Shown here piece after piece: positions 1-8,773 of a stretch of DNA of 64,000 nucleotides (positions within the stretch are counted from its first letter, which is position 1; each line of letters begins with the position of its first letter). The notes beneath the pieces are model-generated. The model ran no database searches. It saw nothing but the letters and a program-made list of their open reading frames with translations, and was not told the DNA's origin. Location: contig NZ_FOSL01000003.1 in assembly GCF_900114255.1 (NCBI RefSeq), positions 255,501 through 319,500 of the forward strand. Direction: 5' to 3'. This stretch comes from Neomesorhizobium albiziae (GTDB lineage: Bacteria > Pseudomonadota > Alphaproteobacteria > Rhizobiales > Rhizobiaceae). A program made the translations under genes and the position numbers.

Positions 1-2
1 GC

Positions 3-314
3 AAGTATTCGCTGACCTCGGCGCTGCTCATCGAAGTGGTTCTGACCTTCATGTTCCTGATGATCATCCTCGGCTCCACCAGCGGCCGCGTGCCCGCCGG
101 TTTTGCGCCGATCGCCATCGGCCTTGCGCTGACCCTGATCCACCTCGTCTCGATCCCGGTCACCAACACCTCGGTCAATCCGGCCCGCTCGACCGGCCCC
201 GCGCTGTTCGTCGGCGGCGTCGCCCTGCAGCAGCTCTGGCTGTTCTGGGTGGCTCCGATTATCGGCGCGGCGATTGCCGGCGTCGCTCACAAGTCGCTTT
301 TCGGCGACGAGTAA
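3..314 (+). CDS. aqpZ: Aquaporin Z, C-terminal part (cut by window start)
   Basis: This is the C-terminal ~103 residues of a MIP-family water channel of the inner membrane, which passes water along osmotic gradients. The second family signature ([10 protein letters not shown], near 178-207) is visible and forms half of the selectivity pore. Three hydrophobic segments surround it, and the protein ends [11 protein letters not shown]. The reading frame is open to the window edge, so the start and the first NPA motif lie outside. A strong palindromic terminator follows and is shared with the convergent phbB. The family call is secure; water rather than glycerol specificity is inferred from overall similarity. 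Confidence 0.9.
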   Translation, partial: KYSLTSALLIEVVLTFMFLMIILGSTSGRVPAGFAPIAIGLALTLIHLVSIPVTNTSVNPARSTGPALFVGGVALQQLWLFWVAPIIGAAIAGVAHKSLFGDE

Positions 315-345
315 CCGGGCATCGTCTGCCCAATCACCCTGCAAA

Positions 346-378
346 TGAAAAACGGCGCCCCGGGGCGCCGTTTTTGTT
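346..378. terminator. Bidirectional terminator between aqpZ and phbB
   Basis: A GC-rich palindrome (AACGGCGCC, CCGG centre, GGCGCCGTT) is flanked by an A-run on the left and a T-run on the right. It therefore reads as an intrinsic terminator on both strands and sits exactly between two convergent genes. Confidence 0.85.
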
Positions 379-396
379 GGAGCGACGTAATCCCGG

Positions 397-1119
397 TCAG
401 ACGAAGAACTGGCCGCCATTGGCGGAAATGGTCGAGCCGGTGATGAAACCCGCTCCATCGGAAGCGAGAAACACCACGCAGCGCGCGATCTCGTCCGCCT
501 CGCCGAGACGGCCGACCGGAATCTGGGCGATGATCGATTCACGCACCTTCTCCGGCACCGCCATGACCATGTCCGTGGCGATATAGCCGGGGCAGACCGC
601 ATTGACGGTGATGCCGGCGCGTGCGCCCTCCTGCGCCAGCGCCTTGGTGAAACCGAGGTCGCCCGCCTTGGAAGCGGAATAGTTGGCCTGCGCAAACTGG
701 CCCTTCTGGCCGTTGATTGACGAGATGGTGATGACGCGGCCGAATTTGCGCTCGCGCATGCCGTTCCACAACGGATGCGTCATGTTGAAGACACCGGAAA
801 GATTGGTGTCGATGACTTCCTTCCACTGCTGGGGGGTCATCTTGTGGAATGGCGCGTCGCGGGTGATGCCGGCATTGTTGACCAGCACGTCGATGGGGCC
901 GAGATCGGCCTCGACCTTTTTGATCCCGTCGGCGCAGGCATCGTATTCGGCAACCGACCATTTGTAGACGGGGATGCCGGTTTCGGCCTTGAATTTCTGC
1001 GCCGCCTCATCGTTGCCCGCATAGTTGGCGGCAACCTTGTACCCAGCGCCCTTCAAGGCGATCGATATGGCGGCGCCGATACCGCGCGATCCACCGGTGA
1101 CAAGTGCAGTTCTGGTCAT
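397..1119 (-). CDS. phbB: Acetoacetyl-CoA reductase (PHB synthesis)
   Basis: This NADPH-dependent short-chain dehydrogenase reduces acetoacetyl-CoA to (R)-3-hydroxybutyryl-CoA in the cytosol, the second step of polyhydroxybutyrate synthesis. The 240-residue protein opens with the Rossmann motif VTGGSRGIGAA and has the NNAG motif and the catalytic Ser/Tyr/Lys set (ISSINGQ, then YSASKAG). It ends in NGGQFFV, typical of PhbB. The frame stays open upstream, but the start at 1119 has a purine-rich site (AGGGGAAA) at good spacing and gives the usual family length. It lies about 95 bases downstream of phbA on the same strand, the normal phbAB order. Confidence 0.95.
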   Translation of the reverse strand: MTRTALVTGGSRGIGAAISIALKGAGYKVAANYAGNDEAAQKFKAETGIPVYKWSVAEYDACADGIKKVEADLGPIDVLVNNAGITRDAPFHKMTPQQWKEVIDTNLSGVFNMTHPLWNGMRERKFGRVITISSINGQKGQFAQANYSASKAGDLGFTKALAQEGARAGITVNAVCPGYIATDMVMAVPEKVRESIIAQIPVGRLGEADEIARCVVFLASDGAGFITGSTISANGGQFFV

Positions 1120-1213
1120 GGTCGTTTCCCCTTGGCTTGAACTCGTGATCGCCCGTTGGCCGGGCTTGAAATGGAACGGGCGGCCCTGGCCGCCCGTTGG
1201 TCTTTGAAAATTT

Positions 1214-2398
1214 CTACAGTGCCTCCACGCACATGGCGACGCCCATGCCGCCGCCGATGCATAGGGTGGCGAGCCCCTTCTTGGCGCCGCGCCGGCGCAT
1301 CTCGTAGACCAGCGTGTTGAAGATGCGGGTGCCCGACGCGCCGATCGGATGACCGATGGCGATCGCCCCGCCATTGACGTTGACGATATCCGGGTTCCAT
1401 CCCATGCCCTTGTTGACCGCGCAGGCCTGCGCGGCGAATGCCTCGTTGGCCTCGACGAGATCGAGGTCGGCTGCCGACCAGCCGGCCTTTTCCAGCGCCC
1501 GCTTGGAGGCCGGAATCGGCCCCGTGCCCATGATGGCGGGATCGACGCCGGCGGTTGCCCAGGAAGCGATCCGCACCAACGGCGTCAGGCCACGGCGCGC
1601 AGCCTCGGCCTCTGTCATCAGCACCACCGCGGCAGCACCGTCATTGAGGCCGGAAGCATTGGCCGCCGTCACCGTGCCTTCCTTGTCGAAGGCCGGCCGT
1701 AGCTTTTGCATGGCGTCCAGCGTCGCGCCATGGCGGATGTACTCGTCCTGGTCGACGACCGTGTCGCCCTTGCGGCCCTTGATGGTCACCGAGACGATCT
1801 CGTCCTTGAACTTGCCGGCCGTTTGCGCCGCCTCGGCCTTGTTCTGCGAGCCGACGGCGAACTCATCCTGTACTTCGCGGGTGATCTGGAACTGCCGCGC
1901 CACGTTCTCCGCCGTGTTGCCCATGTGATAACCGTTGAAGGCGTCCCACAGCCCGTCGCGGATCATGGTGTCGACCATCGAATAGTCACCCATCTTCACG
2001 CCGGCGCGCAGATGCGCGCAATGCGGCGACAGCGACATCGATTCCTGGCCGCCGGCCACGATGATCCTGGCGTCGCCGGTGGCGATCTGCTGCATGCCGA
2101 TTGCGATGGTGCGCAGGCCCGAACCGCAGACCTGGTTAAGGCCCCAGGCGGTTGCCTCCTTGGGTATGCCGGCCTTGATCGCCGCCTGCCGCGCCGGGTT
2201 CTGCCCCTGGCCGGCGGTGAGGACCTGGCCGAGGATCACCTCGTCCACCTCAGCCGCGTCGACGCCCGCCCGCGACAGCGCTTCCTTGACGACGATGGCG
2301 CCCAGTTCATGGGCCGGCGTGTTGGCGAAGGAGCCATTGAAGGAGCCGACCGGGGTGCGGGTGGCGCTTGCGACGACGATTGATTCGGAAGCGGGCAT
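1214..2398 (-). CDS. phbA: Acetyl-CoA acetyltransferase (beta-ketothiolase)
   Basis: This thiolase condenses two acetyl-CoA to acetoacetyl-CoA, the first step of PHB synthesis, and can also act in reverse in ketone metabolism. The 394-residue protein shows the active Cys in [10 protein letters not shown], the [17 protein letters not shown] histidine motif and the C-terminal Cys motif CIGGGMG. Two ATGs lie six bases apart. The second, at 2398, is preferred because a GGAG site lies six bases upstream, whereas it directly abuts the first (2404). phbB follows in the same direction, and the gene faces away from phaR across a TGC-rich intergenic region. Confidence 0.95.
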   Translation of the reverse strand: MPASESIVVASATRTPVGSFNGSFANTPAHELGAIVVKEALSRAGVDAAEVDEVILGQVLTAGQGQNPARQAAIKAGIPKEATAWGLNQVCGSGLRTIAIGMQQIATGDARIIVAGGQESMSLSPHCAHLRAGVKMGDYSMVDTMIRDGLWDAFNGYHMGNTAENVARQFQITREVQDEFAVGSQNKAEAAQTAGKFKDEIVSVTIKGRKGDTVVDQDEYIRHGATLDAMQKLRPAFDKEGTVTAANASGLNDGAAAVVLMTEAEAARRGLTPLVRIASWATAGVDPAIMGTGPIPASKRALEKAGWSAADLDLVEANEAFAAQACAVNKGMGWNPDIVNVNGGAIAIGHPIGASGTRIFNTLVYEMRRRGAKKGLATLCIGGGMGVAMCVEAL

Positions 2399-2700
2399 TT
2401 TCATCTCCAGACTTCTCAGGGAATATTGTTATCGGCTTGTCATGACTTTTCTTGCCCTTTCCGGGAGCCGAGTCAAACCGGAAAATCCACCCTGCCCGCA
2501 AGCTGGCGGGCGCCGCAGGGTTTATGCTGCACCCATGCTGCGCAGCATTTTTGCCCCCTAATAAAGCAGTTGCTTAAAGCAGGTGTGATCCCGCACTGCA
2601 CAAACCGCTTTCAAAACGAATGCTTTTGAGCATATCCTTGCCAAGGCGCAACCGTTGCCGGCTGCTTACTTATGACGCCGGCCTGCTTGGGAGGGTTCTG
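2399..2700. promoter_or_regulatory. phbA/phaR divergent intergenic region with TGC-rich palindrome
   Basis: About 300 bases separate the divergent phbA and phaR starts, with no gene in between. At 2524-2548 two TGCTGC units occur, the second being part of a perfect 14-base palindrome (ATGCTGCGCAGCAT, 2535-2548). More TGC/GCA half-sites follow at about 2570-2605. PhaR proteins are reported to bind TGC-rich CTGC..GCAG-type sites, so this is a plausible autoregulatory operator. The palindrome is seen; PhaR binding is inferred. Confidence 0.5.
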
Positions 2701-3315
2701 ATGCCCGCAAAAGACGATCCGGTGGTCATCAAGAAATATGCCAACCGACGCCTCTACAATACGGGCACCAGCACTTATGTGACTCTGGAAGATCTGGCCG
2801 AAATGGTGAAGCGCGGCGAGGATTTCACCGTCCAGGACGCCAAGACCGGCGACGACATCACCCACCCCGTTCTTACGCAGATCATCTTCGAACTTGAGAA
2901 CAAGGACGGGCAGAACATGCTGCCGGTGCCGTTTTTGCGGCAGTTGATCTCCTTCTACGGCGACCAGATGCAAATGGTGGTGCCGAGCTTCCTCGAACAA
3001 TCGATGATTGCCTTCGCCAAGGAGCAGGAGCGCTTTCGCGAGCAGATGAAATCGGCGATGGGCAAATCGCCGATGGACATGATGAAGATCACCACGCCCA
3101 TCAAGGCGATCGAGGAACAGACGCGCCGCAACATCGAAATGTTCCAGAACGCGATGCGCCTGTTTACGCCGTTCCCACCCAACTCCGGTACATCTGCCGC
3201 TTCGGCTCCCGCCGCCGAGCCCGCCAAGAAGGAAGCGGCCGAAAAGTCCGACGACCTTCAGGAACTGAAGGACCAGATCGCTGCGATGCAGCGCAAGATC
3301 GAGTCCATGGGATAG
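2701..3315 (+). CDS. phaR: Polyhydroxyalkanoate synthesis repressor PhaR
   Basis: This is a DNA-binding repressor that also senses PHB granules and controls phasin and PHB genes; in rhizobia it also affects global carbon flow. The 204-residue protein has the PHB/PHA accumulation regulator DNA-binding domain at ~7-68 (IKKYANRRLYNTGTSTYVTL), then the accumulation domain ~70-115 (PFLRQLISFYGDQMQ). It ends with an Ala/Lys-rich linker and a coiled-coil tail (LQELKDQIAAMQRKIESMG). The start at 2701 has a strong GGGAGGG site. It is divergent from phbA and phbB, its expected targets. Confidence 0.93.
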   Translation: MPAKDDPVVIKKYANRRLYNTGTSTYVTLEDLAEMVKRGEDFTVQDAKTGDDITHPVLTQIIFELENKDGQNMLPVPFLRQLISFYGDQMQMVVPSFLEQSMIAFAKEQERFREQMKSAMGKSPMDMMKITTPIKAIEEQTRRNIEMFQNAMRLFTPFPPNSGTSAASAPAAEPAKKEAAEKSDDLQELKDQIAAMQRKIESMG

Positions 3316-3479
3316 GGTCCGGCCCCTCGGGCTGCCGGCGCCGCAACGGCCGGCACCCGTACTGCATTTATCGCGACGCTGGTAGATAACCGCCTGCCAA
3401 TCCCGCGAGCGGCATTGCAGAACCGCTGCATGTCGTTTTTGCCGCCTCTTTCATCCGCGCCTGTTGGCAGTCTGCCCGC

Positions 3480-4769
3480 ATGGCAGAGGCCGCGTTTGAA
3501 AGGGAAGCACCGGACGGCGAGCAATCGCCCGCATCCGCACCGGCTATTGCCATTGCCAGCATCATCGTCTCGATGGCGCTCATTGCTATCGGCAACGGGC
3601 TGATGTTTGCCTACATCCCTGTTCGCCTTGGTGCCGAAGGCTTTTCGCCGACATGGGCAGGCTTGATTGTCACGGGGCTTTCGGCGGGTGGCCTCGCCGG
3701 CTGCATCCTCACCGGGCCGCTGGTGCGCCGCGTCGGCCATGCCCGCGGCTTCATGGTGCTTTCGGCGCTGGTCGCGCTCTCCAACGCCGCGGTCGGCGCC
3801 GGCGCCTATCCGCTGCTGTGGATCGCCGCGCGTACCCTTTATGGTCTCGCCATATGCGGGCTCTTCGTCGTCGCCCAGAGTTGGCTGAACGACGTCATCG
3901 GCAACGCCATCCGTGGCCGCGTCATGGCGATCTTCTACGTCGCCTACGTCGCCGGGTTGGGCATCGGCTACTACACGCTGGCCTTCGTCGACATCGCCAG
4001 CGCCGAAGCAGCGCTGATCGGCATCGCCTTTACGGCTCTTTCGATCCTTCCGGTCGGGATGACGCGGCTGCGCCAGCCGCCGCCGCCGCAGGCCGCGTCA
4101 GTGGCGATCCGCCATGCCTGGCGCATCTCGCCGGTCGGCGTCGCCGGAATGCTCGCAGTCGGCGGCCTTTCCATGAGCATCACCGGCTTCGCGCCTATCC
4201 ACGCAACGGCCAAGGGCTACAGCCAGCAGGATGTCGCACTGCTGCTGTCGGCAATGCCGCTCGGCACCCTGTTGCTGCAGATACCGTTCGGCTGGATTTC
4301 GGACCGGATAGACCGGCGTTACGTGCTTGTGGCCGCGTCTGTGCTCGTCGTCGTCTCCGGCTGGCTGGCAGTCGGCTTCGATGGCAGGGCGCTCGCCATC
4401 CTCATCGTCATCTATGTCTTCTGGGACGGCGCCAGCGAATCGATCTATTCGCTGGCGAGCGCGCATGCCAGCGACCGCGCCGGCAAGAACGATCTTGTGG
4501 CCCTGTCGAGTTCGCTGCTATTTGCCTGGTCGTTCTCGGGATTTGTCGTTCCCGGCATCGTGACGGTTCTGACGGCCTTCTATGGAACGCAGTCCTTCAT
4601 GTATGTGGCGATCGCGATCGCTGCCGCTTATGCCGGTTTTGTAATCTGGCGCATCGTCCAGGCAAAGCCCGTTCCGGCGGAAGAAACCGGCAGTTTCTCG
4701 CCGATGAGCGCACAGGCGCCTTTGCCTGTCGATCTTGCATTCCCGACAGAAGAAGAGCCGGCTCGATAG
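3480..4769 (+). CDS. MFS transporter
   Basis: This is an inner-membrane transporter of 429 residues with about 12 hydrophobic segments. The layout (N-half, a loop near 195-210 rich in Pro/Gln, C-half beginning ISPVGVAGMLAVGG) is that of the major facilitator superfamily. The DRIDRR signature lies in the loop at ~275-282 (GWISDRIDRRYVL). The substrate cannot be read from sequence; the closest general type is the YcaD/drug-efflux group. No strong ribosome site is seen before 3480, so the start is less sure than the family. It stands alone between phaR and rsfS. Confidence 0.8.
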   Translation: MAEAAFEREAPDGEQSPASAPAIAIASIIVSMALIAIGNGLMFAYIPVRLGAEGFSPTWAGLIVTGLSAGGLAGCILTGPLVRRVGHARGFMVLSALVALSNAAVGAGAYPLLWIAARTLYGLAICGLFVVAQSWLNDVIGNAIRGRVMAIFYVAYVAGLGIGYYTLAFVDIASAEAALIGIAFTALSILPVGMTRLRQPPPPQAASVAIRHAWRISPVGVAGMLAVGGLSMSITGFAPIHATAKGYSQQDVALLLSAMPLGTLLLQIPFGWISDRIDRRYVLVAASVLVVVSGWLAVGFDGRALAILIVIYVFWDGASESIYSLASAHASDRAGKNDLVALSSSLLFAWSFSGFVVPGIVTVLTAFYGTQSFMYVAIAIAAAYAGFVIWRIVQAKPVPAEETGSFSPMSAQAPLPVDLAFPTEEEPAR

Positions 4770-5001
4770 GATCAGGTCCGTCTTGCGCCCGAATTCCGGA
4801 AACCTGGCGAAGTTAGATATTCCGGCCTGCGGGAACGCGAACGGCGTATGCGTTTTCCTGCGTAAGACTGATGGCGGTGCGTCTTGAAACTGTAACCGTT
4901 CTCTGCCTATCTAAGTAGTGTCGCCTGATTTGGTTGGCGATTTGGTTGTTCCTGTTTCGAAAGGAAAGACACTGCGAACAGCAATCCAGAGGAAGGCATC
5001 C

Positions 5002-5382
5002 ATGGTGCCTTCGCCGATCGGGATAAGCCGAAACGACGAATTGTCCCGATCCATCAAGACGGTCCTTGCCAGTCTGGAAGACTCCAAGGCCGAAAACATC
5101 GTCTCCATCGACATCCAGGGTAAATCGAGCCTCGGCGACTATATGGTGGTCGCCTCAGGCCGGTCGCACCGTCATGTCGCGGCGGTGGCCGATCAACTGC
5201 TCAAAACGCTGAAGGATGCCGGTTACGGCAATGCCCGCGTCGAAGGGCTGGCCGCCGCGGACTGGGTGCTGGTCGATGCGGGCGATATCATCGTCCATGT
5301 CTTCCGTCCGGAAGTGCGGGAGTTCTACAACATCGAAAAGATGTGGCAGGCGCCCGACCTCGAGGAAGAGACGGTTCACTGA
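5002..5382 (+). CDS. rsfS: Ribosomal silencing factor RsfS
   Basis: The protein binds L14 on the 50S subunit and blocks subunit joining when nutrients are short. The 126-residue product has the RsfS fold signature (ENIVSIDIQGKSSLGDYMVV, ASGRSHRHVAAVAD, then DWVLVDAGDIIVHVF and REFYNIEKMW). The frame is open back to 4918, but 5002 is chosen because GAGGAAGG lies just upstream and it gives normal length. rlmH starts 16 bases after its stop, the usual pairing. nadD, commonly next to rsfS, is not directly upstream here. Confidence 0.93.
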   Translation: MVPSPIGISRNDELSRSIKTVLASLEDSKAENIVSIDIQGKSSLGDYMVVASGRSHRHVAAVADQLLKTLKDAGYGNARVEGLAAADWVLVDAGDIIVHVFRPEVREFYNIEKMWQAPDLEEETVH

Positions 5383-5398
5383 ACCGCCACTGACAGGG

Positions 5399-5881
5399 AT
5401 GAAGATTGCGGTACATGCCGTGGGCCGGATGAAGGCTGGCCCCGAGAAGGAACTGGCGGACCGCTATTTCGACCGCTTCGCCAAGAGCGGCCCCGCGATC
5501 GGCCTCGAATTCTCGGGCGTCGGCGAATTCCCGGAAAGCCGCGCGCAAGGCGTTGCCGAACGCCGCCGCGAGGAAGCACAGAAGCTGCAGGCGCAGTTGG
5601 CGCCCGGCGCGGTGCTTTTCCTGCTTGACGAACGTGGCAAGAACATTTCCTCCGAACAGTTCTCGGAAAGGATCGCCGGCTTTCGCGACAGCGGCCAGCG
5701 CAATCTCGCCATCGCCATCGGCGGCCCCGACGGTCACGACCCGGCGCTGCATCAGGCAGCCACACTCGTCCTGTCGTTCGGGGCGCTGACTTGGCCGCAT
5801 CAGCTGGTGCGCATCATGCTCGCCGAACAGCTCTACCGGACAGCCACCATCCTCTCCGGTCATCCTTATCATCGCGCGTGA
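5399..5881 (+). CDS. rlmH: 23S rRNA (pseudouridine-1915-N3)-methyltransferase
   Basis: This SPOUT-fold enzyme methylates pseudouridine 1915 in helix 69 of 23S rRNA, acting on assembled 70S ribosomes. The 160-residue protein carries the knotted SAM-binding region LAIAIGGPDGHD and the C-terminal LTWPHQLVRIMLAEQLYR and SGHPYHR motifs, nearly invariant in RlmH. The start follows an AGGGATG context, 16 bases after rsfS, in one probable transcription unit with rsfS and envC. Confidence 0.95.
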   Translation: MKIAVHAVGRMKAGPEKELADRYFDRFAKSGPAIGLEFSGVGEFPESRAQGVAERRREEAQKLQAQLAPGAVLFLLDERGKNISSEQFSERIAGFRDSGQRNLAIAIGGPDGHDPALHQAATLVLSFGALTWPHQLVRIMLAEQLYRTATILSGHPYHRA

Positions 5882-6002
5882 GCGGATTTTGGCCTATTCT
5901 CCAAACGGACGGCACGAGCCTTGCGCCGGGCGGGGAAGATATGGTTGACGGTCCATTAACGACCTTCTCCTTAGGGTCGGGCATCCGGAAACGAAGATCA
6001 CC

Positions 6003-7334
6003 ATGACGGGCTTTCATCGAGCGGCAAGCGATTTTGCACGGTTCTTCGCCGTAGCCGTGGCCTTGGCGGTGACGCCGGCGCCTGCCGCCCAGACGGAAGA
6101 TTCGGCGGCAATCGAGGCGCGGCAGGCGGAAAGCCGTGCCGAGTATGACCGTGTCGCGCGCGAGATGGCGCTGTCGTCCGAGAAGCTGGAAAAACTCGCC
6201 GCCGAGATCGCATCGGTCAAGAAAGACCATGCGACGATTACCGCCGCGCTGATCCAGGCCGCCAAGACCGAAAAGAAGCTTGGCGAAGACATCGAAGACA
6301 TCACTGACCGGCTCGAAGGCCTGAAGGACCAACAGGAAGGCATTCGCCAATCGCTCGCAGCGCGCCGCGACGTGCTGGCCGAGGTTCTGGGCGCCTTGCA
6401 GCGTATAGGCCTCAACCCGCCGCCGGCGCTGCTGGTGAAGCCGGAGGATGCGCTGTCGTCGGTGCGCAGCGCGATCCTGCTTGGCGCCGTCGTTCCTGAA
6501 TTGCGCTCCGAAACCGAAATACTGCTTGCCGATCTCAAGGAAATGACCCGCATCACAGCCTCGATCGAGGCGGAACGCCAGCGCCTCGGCGCAACCGTTG
6601 CCGAACAGGTGGCCGAAAAGGAACGGCTCAACCTGCTGCTCGCGGCAAAAAGCCGGCTTCAGGACGAATCGGAGACCGCGCTCGCCAGCGAACAACAGAG
6701 GTCGGAGGAACTCGCGGCGAAGGCCGGCAGCCTGAAGGACCTGATCGCGTCGTTGGAAAAAGACATCGTCGGCGCCCGTTCGGCTGAGGAGAAGGCGCGC
6801 CGCGCCGAAGAAGAGCGGAGGAAGCGCGAAGCGGCACTTTCGGCGATGCCGGTTCCGGAGAGCAACCGGCTAGTCGAAACCGCGCCGTTTTCGCGGATGC
6901 GGGGCAAGCTGACTTTGCCCGTTGCTGGCCGGGTGGCGCGCCGTTTCGGCGGCGACGACAGTAACGGCGGAGTGATGCTTGGCGACATGGTTGCGACACA
7001 ATCGAGCGCCATCGTCACCGCGCCTGCGGACGGAAGCGTACTCTATGCGGGGCCATTCAGGTCATACGGGCAACTCTTGATCCTGAATGCCGGCGACGGT
7101 TATCATGTCGTGTTGGCCGGAATGGGTCGAATCAGTGTGACGACAGGTCAAGCCGTTCTTGCGGGCGAGCCGGTCGGCGCGATGGGAGAGGCCAGGGTGG
7201 CAAGCACCTCGGCAAATGGTGTTGGAAGTACCGGTCCGGAACTCTATGTAGAATTCCGAAAAGACGGAAAGCCCGTCGACCCTGCCCCGTGGTGGGCAGC
7301 GCGTTTTTCTGGAAGGACAGGAAATGGTACGTAA
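6003..7334 (+). CDS. envC: EnvC-like murein hydrolase activator
   Basis: This is a periplasmic divisome-linked protein that activates N-acetylmuramoyl-L-alanine amidases at cell separation. The 443-residue protein has a signal-like N-terminus (~1-29, ending APAAQ), long coiled coils over ~30-290, and a C-terminal LytM/M23 domain at ~305-435. The LytM metal ligands are missing: where active enzymes have HxxxD and HxH, this one has FGGDDSNGG and ELYVEFRKDG. A degenerate domain is normal for EnvC-type activators. Its end overlaps the ctpA start by 11 bases, so the two are probably translated together. Confidence 0.88.
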   Translation: MTGFHRAASDFARFFAVAVALAVTPAPAAQTEDSAAIEARQAESRAEYDRVAREMALSSEKLEKLAAEIASVKKDHATITAALIQAAKTEKKLGEDIEDITDRLEGLKDQQEGIRQSLAARRDVLAEVLGALQRIGLNPPPALLVKPEDALSSVRSAILLGAVVPELRSETEILLADLKEMTRITASIEAERQRLGATVAEQVAEKERLNLLLAAKSRLQDESETALASEQQRSEELAAKAGSLKDLIASLEKDIVGARSAEEKARRAEEERRKREAALSAMPVPESNRLVETAPFSRMRGKLTLPVAGRVARRFGGDDSNGGVMLGDMVATQSSAIVTAPADGSVLYAGPFRSYGQLLILNAGDGYHVVLAGMGRISVTTGQAVLAGEPVGAMGEARVASTSANGVGSTGPELYVEFRKDGKPVDPAPWWAARFSGRTGNGT

Positions 7335-8655
7335 ATTGTCGCTTCTGTTTGCTGGTGCGCTGATGGGCGCATCCGCGATGAGCCTGGTCTACGGCGCGCC
7401 AAGCTCGTCGGCAAACGCGGCAGGTTCGGAAACCTATCGCCAGCTGGCGATCTTCGGCGATATTTTCGAACGCGTGCGCGGCCAATATGTGACCCCGCCG
7501 GACGAGAAAGCTCTGGTCGAAAGCGCCATCAACGGCATGCTGACCTCGCTCGACCCGCATTCTTCATACCTCAATGCTGAAGCCGCCAAGGACATGCGCG
7601 TCCAGACCAAGGGCGAATTCGGCGGCCTCGGCATCGAGGTCACCATGGAAAACGAGCTGGTCAAGGTGATCACGCCGATCGACGACACGCCGGCAGCGCG
7701 CGCCGGTGTTCGCGCCGGCGACTTCATTGCCGAGATCGATGGCGAGGAAGTGCGTGGCCTGACGCTCAACGACGCGGTCGAGAAGATGCGTGGCCTCGTC
7801 AACACGCCGATCGAACTGACGATCGTGCGCGAAGGCGCCGACAAGCCGATCAAGCTGACCATCGTGCGCGACATTATCAAGGTGAAAGCCGTGAAGTACC
7901 GCGTCGAGAACGACGTCGGCTACATGAAGATCACCTCGTTCACCGAGAAGACTTTCGATGACCTGCAGGCGGCGATCGAAGACATCCAGTCCAAGATCCC
8001 CGCGGACAAGCTGAAGGGATATGTGCTCGACCTGCGGCTGAACCCTGGCGGCCTGCTCGACCAGGCGGTCAGCGTTTCAGACACCTTCCTCGACCGCGGC
8101 GAGATTGTTTCAACCCGCGGCCGCGACCCGAAGGACATTACCCGCTTCGATTCGCGTCCCGGCGATTTGACTGATGGCAAGCCGGTGATCGTGCTGATCA
8201 ATGGCGGTTCGGCCAGCGCCTCGGAGATCGTTGCCGGCGCCCTGCAGGATCTTCGCCGCGCCACAGTGCTCGGCACGCAGTCGTTCGGCAAGGGTTCGGT
8301 GCAGACCATCATCCCACTTGCCGAGAACGGCGCGCTACGACTGACGACGGCGCTTTATTACACGCCGTCAGGCAAGTCGATCCAGGGCAAGGGCATCACG
8401 CCCGACATCAAGGTTGACCAGCCGCTGCCGGAAGACCTGAAGGGTCGCGACGTCACCCGTGGCGAATCCGACCTGAAGGGCCACATCAAGGGCGCCGAGG
8501 AAGGCGACCAGGGTTCGGGCTCTGCAGCCTATGTGCCGCCGGAACCGAAAGACGACATCCAGCTGAACTACGCGCTCGATCTTCTGCGCGGCACCAAGAC
8601 GGACCCGGCCTTCCCGCCGAACCCGCAGAAGGCCGTGCTGAACCAGCAGCAGTAA
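7324..8655 (+). CDS. ctpA: Carboxyl-terminal processing protease (S41 family)
   Basis: This periplasmic serine protease trims C-termini of exported proteins and envelope hydrolases. The 443-residue protein has an N-terminal export segment (~1-30, LSLLFAGALMGASAMSLVYG), a PDZ domain at ~90-170 (FGGLGIEVTMENELVKVITP), and the S41 catalytic region. The serine cluster is in NGGSASASEI near 293-302, with the partner Lys in FGKGSVQT near 323. It ends in a low-complexity tail. The start overlaps envC and has a GGACAGGAA site. A terminator hairpin follows the stop. Confidence 0.95.
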   Translation: MVRKLSLLFAGALMGASAMSLVYGAPSSSANAAGSETYRQLAIFGDIFERVRGQYVTPPDEKALVESAINGMLTSLDPHSSYLNAEAAKDMRVQTKGEFGGLGIEVTMENELVKVITPIDDTPAARAGVRAGDFIAEIDGEEVRGLTLNDAVEKMRGLVNTPIELTIVREGADKPIKLTIVRDIIKVKAVKYRVENDVGYMKITSFTEKTFDDLQAAIEDIQSKIPADKLKGYVLDLRLNPGGLLDQAVSVSDTFLDRGEIVSTRGRDPKDITRFDSRPGDLTDGKPVIVLINGGSASASEIVAGALQDLRRATVLGTQSFGKGSVQTIIPLAENGALRLTTALYYTPSGKSIQGKGITPDIKVDQPLPEDLKGRDVTRGESDLKGHIKGAEEGDQGSGSAAYVPPEPKDDIQLNYALDLLRGTKTDPAFPPNPQKAVLNQQQ

Positions 8656-8705
8656 GCGTTTATCGCAGCCGGGCAGACGGGGGTCCGGCTGTGGCGTAGC
8701 AAATG

Positions 8706-8740
8706 AACTGTCGGGATCGAAGCGATTCCGGCAGTTTTTT
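8706..8740 (+). terminator. Intrinsic terminator after ctpA
   Basis: An inverted repeat (AACTGTCGG / CCGGCAGTT, one wobble pair) is followed by a six-T run, 50 bases after the ctpA stop. Confidence 0.75.
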
Positions 8741-8773
8741 GCCAGAGCCTCCCGCCTACAGGGGAAAGCGGGC

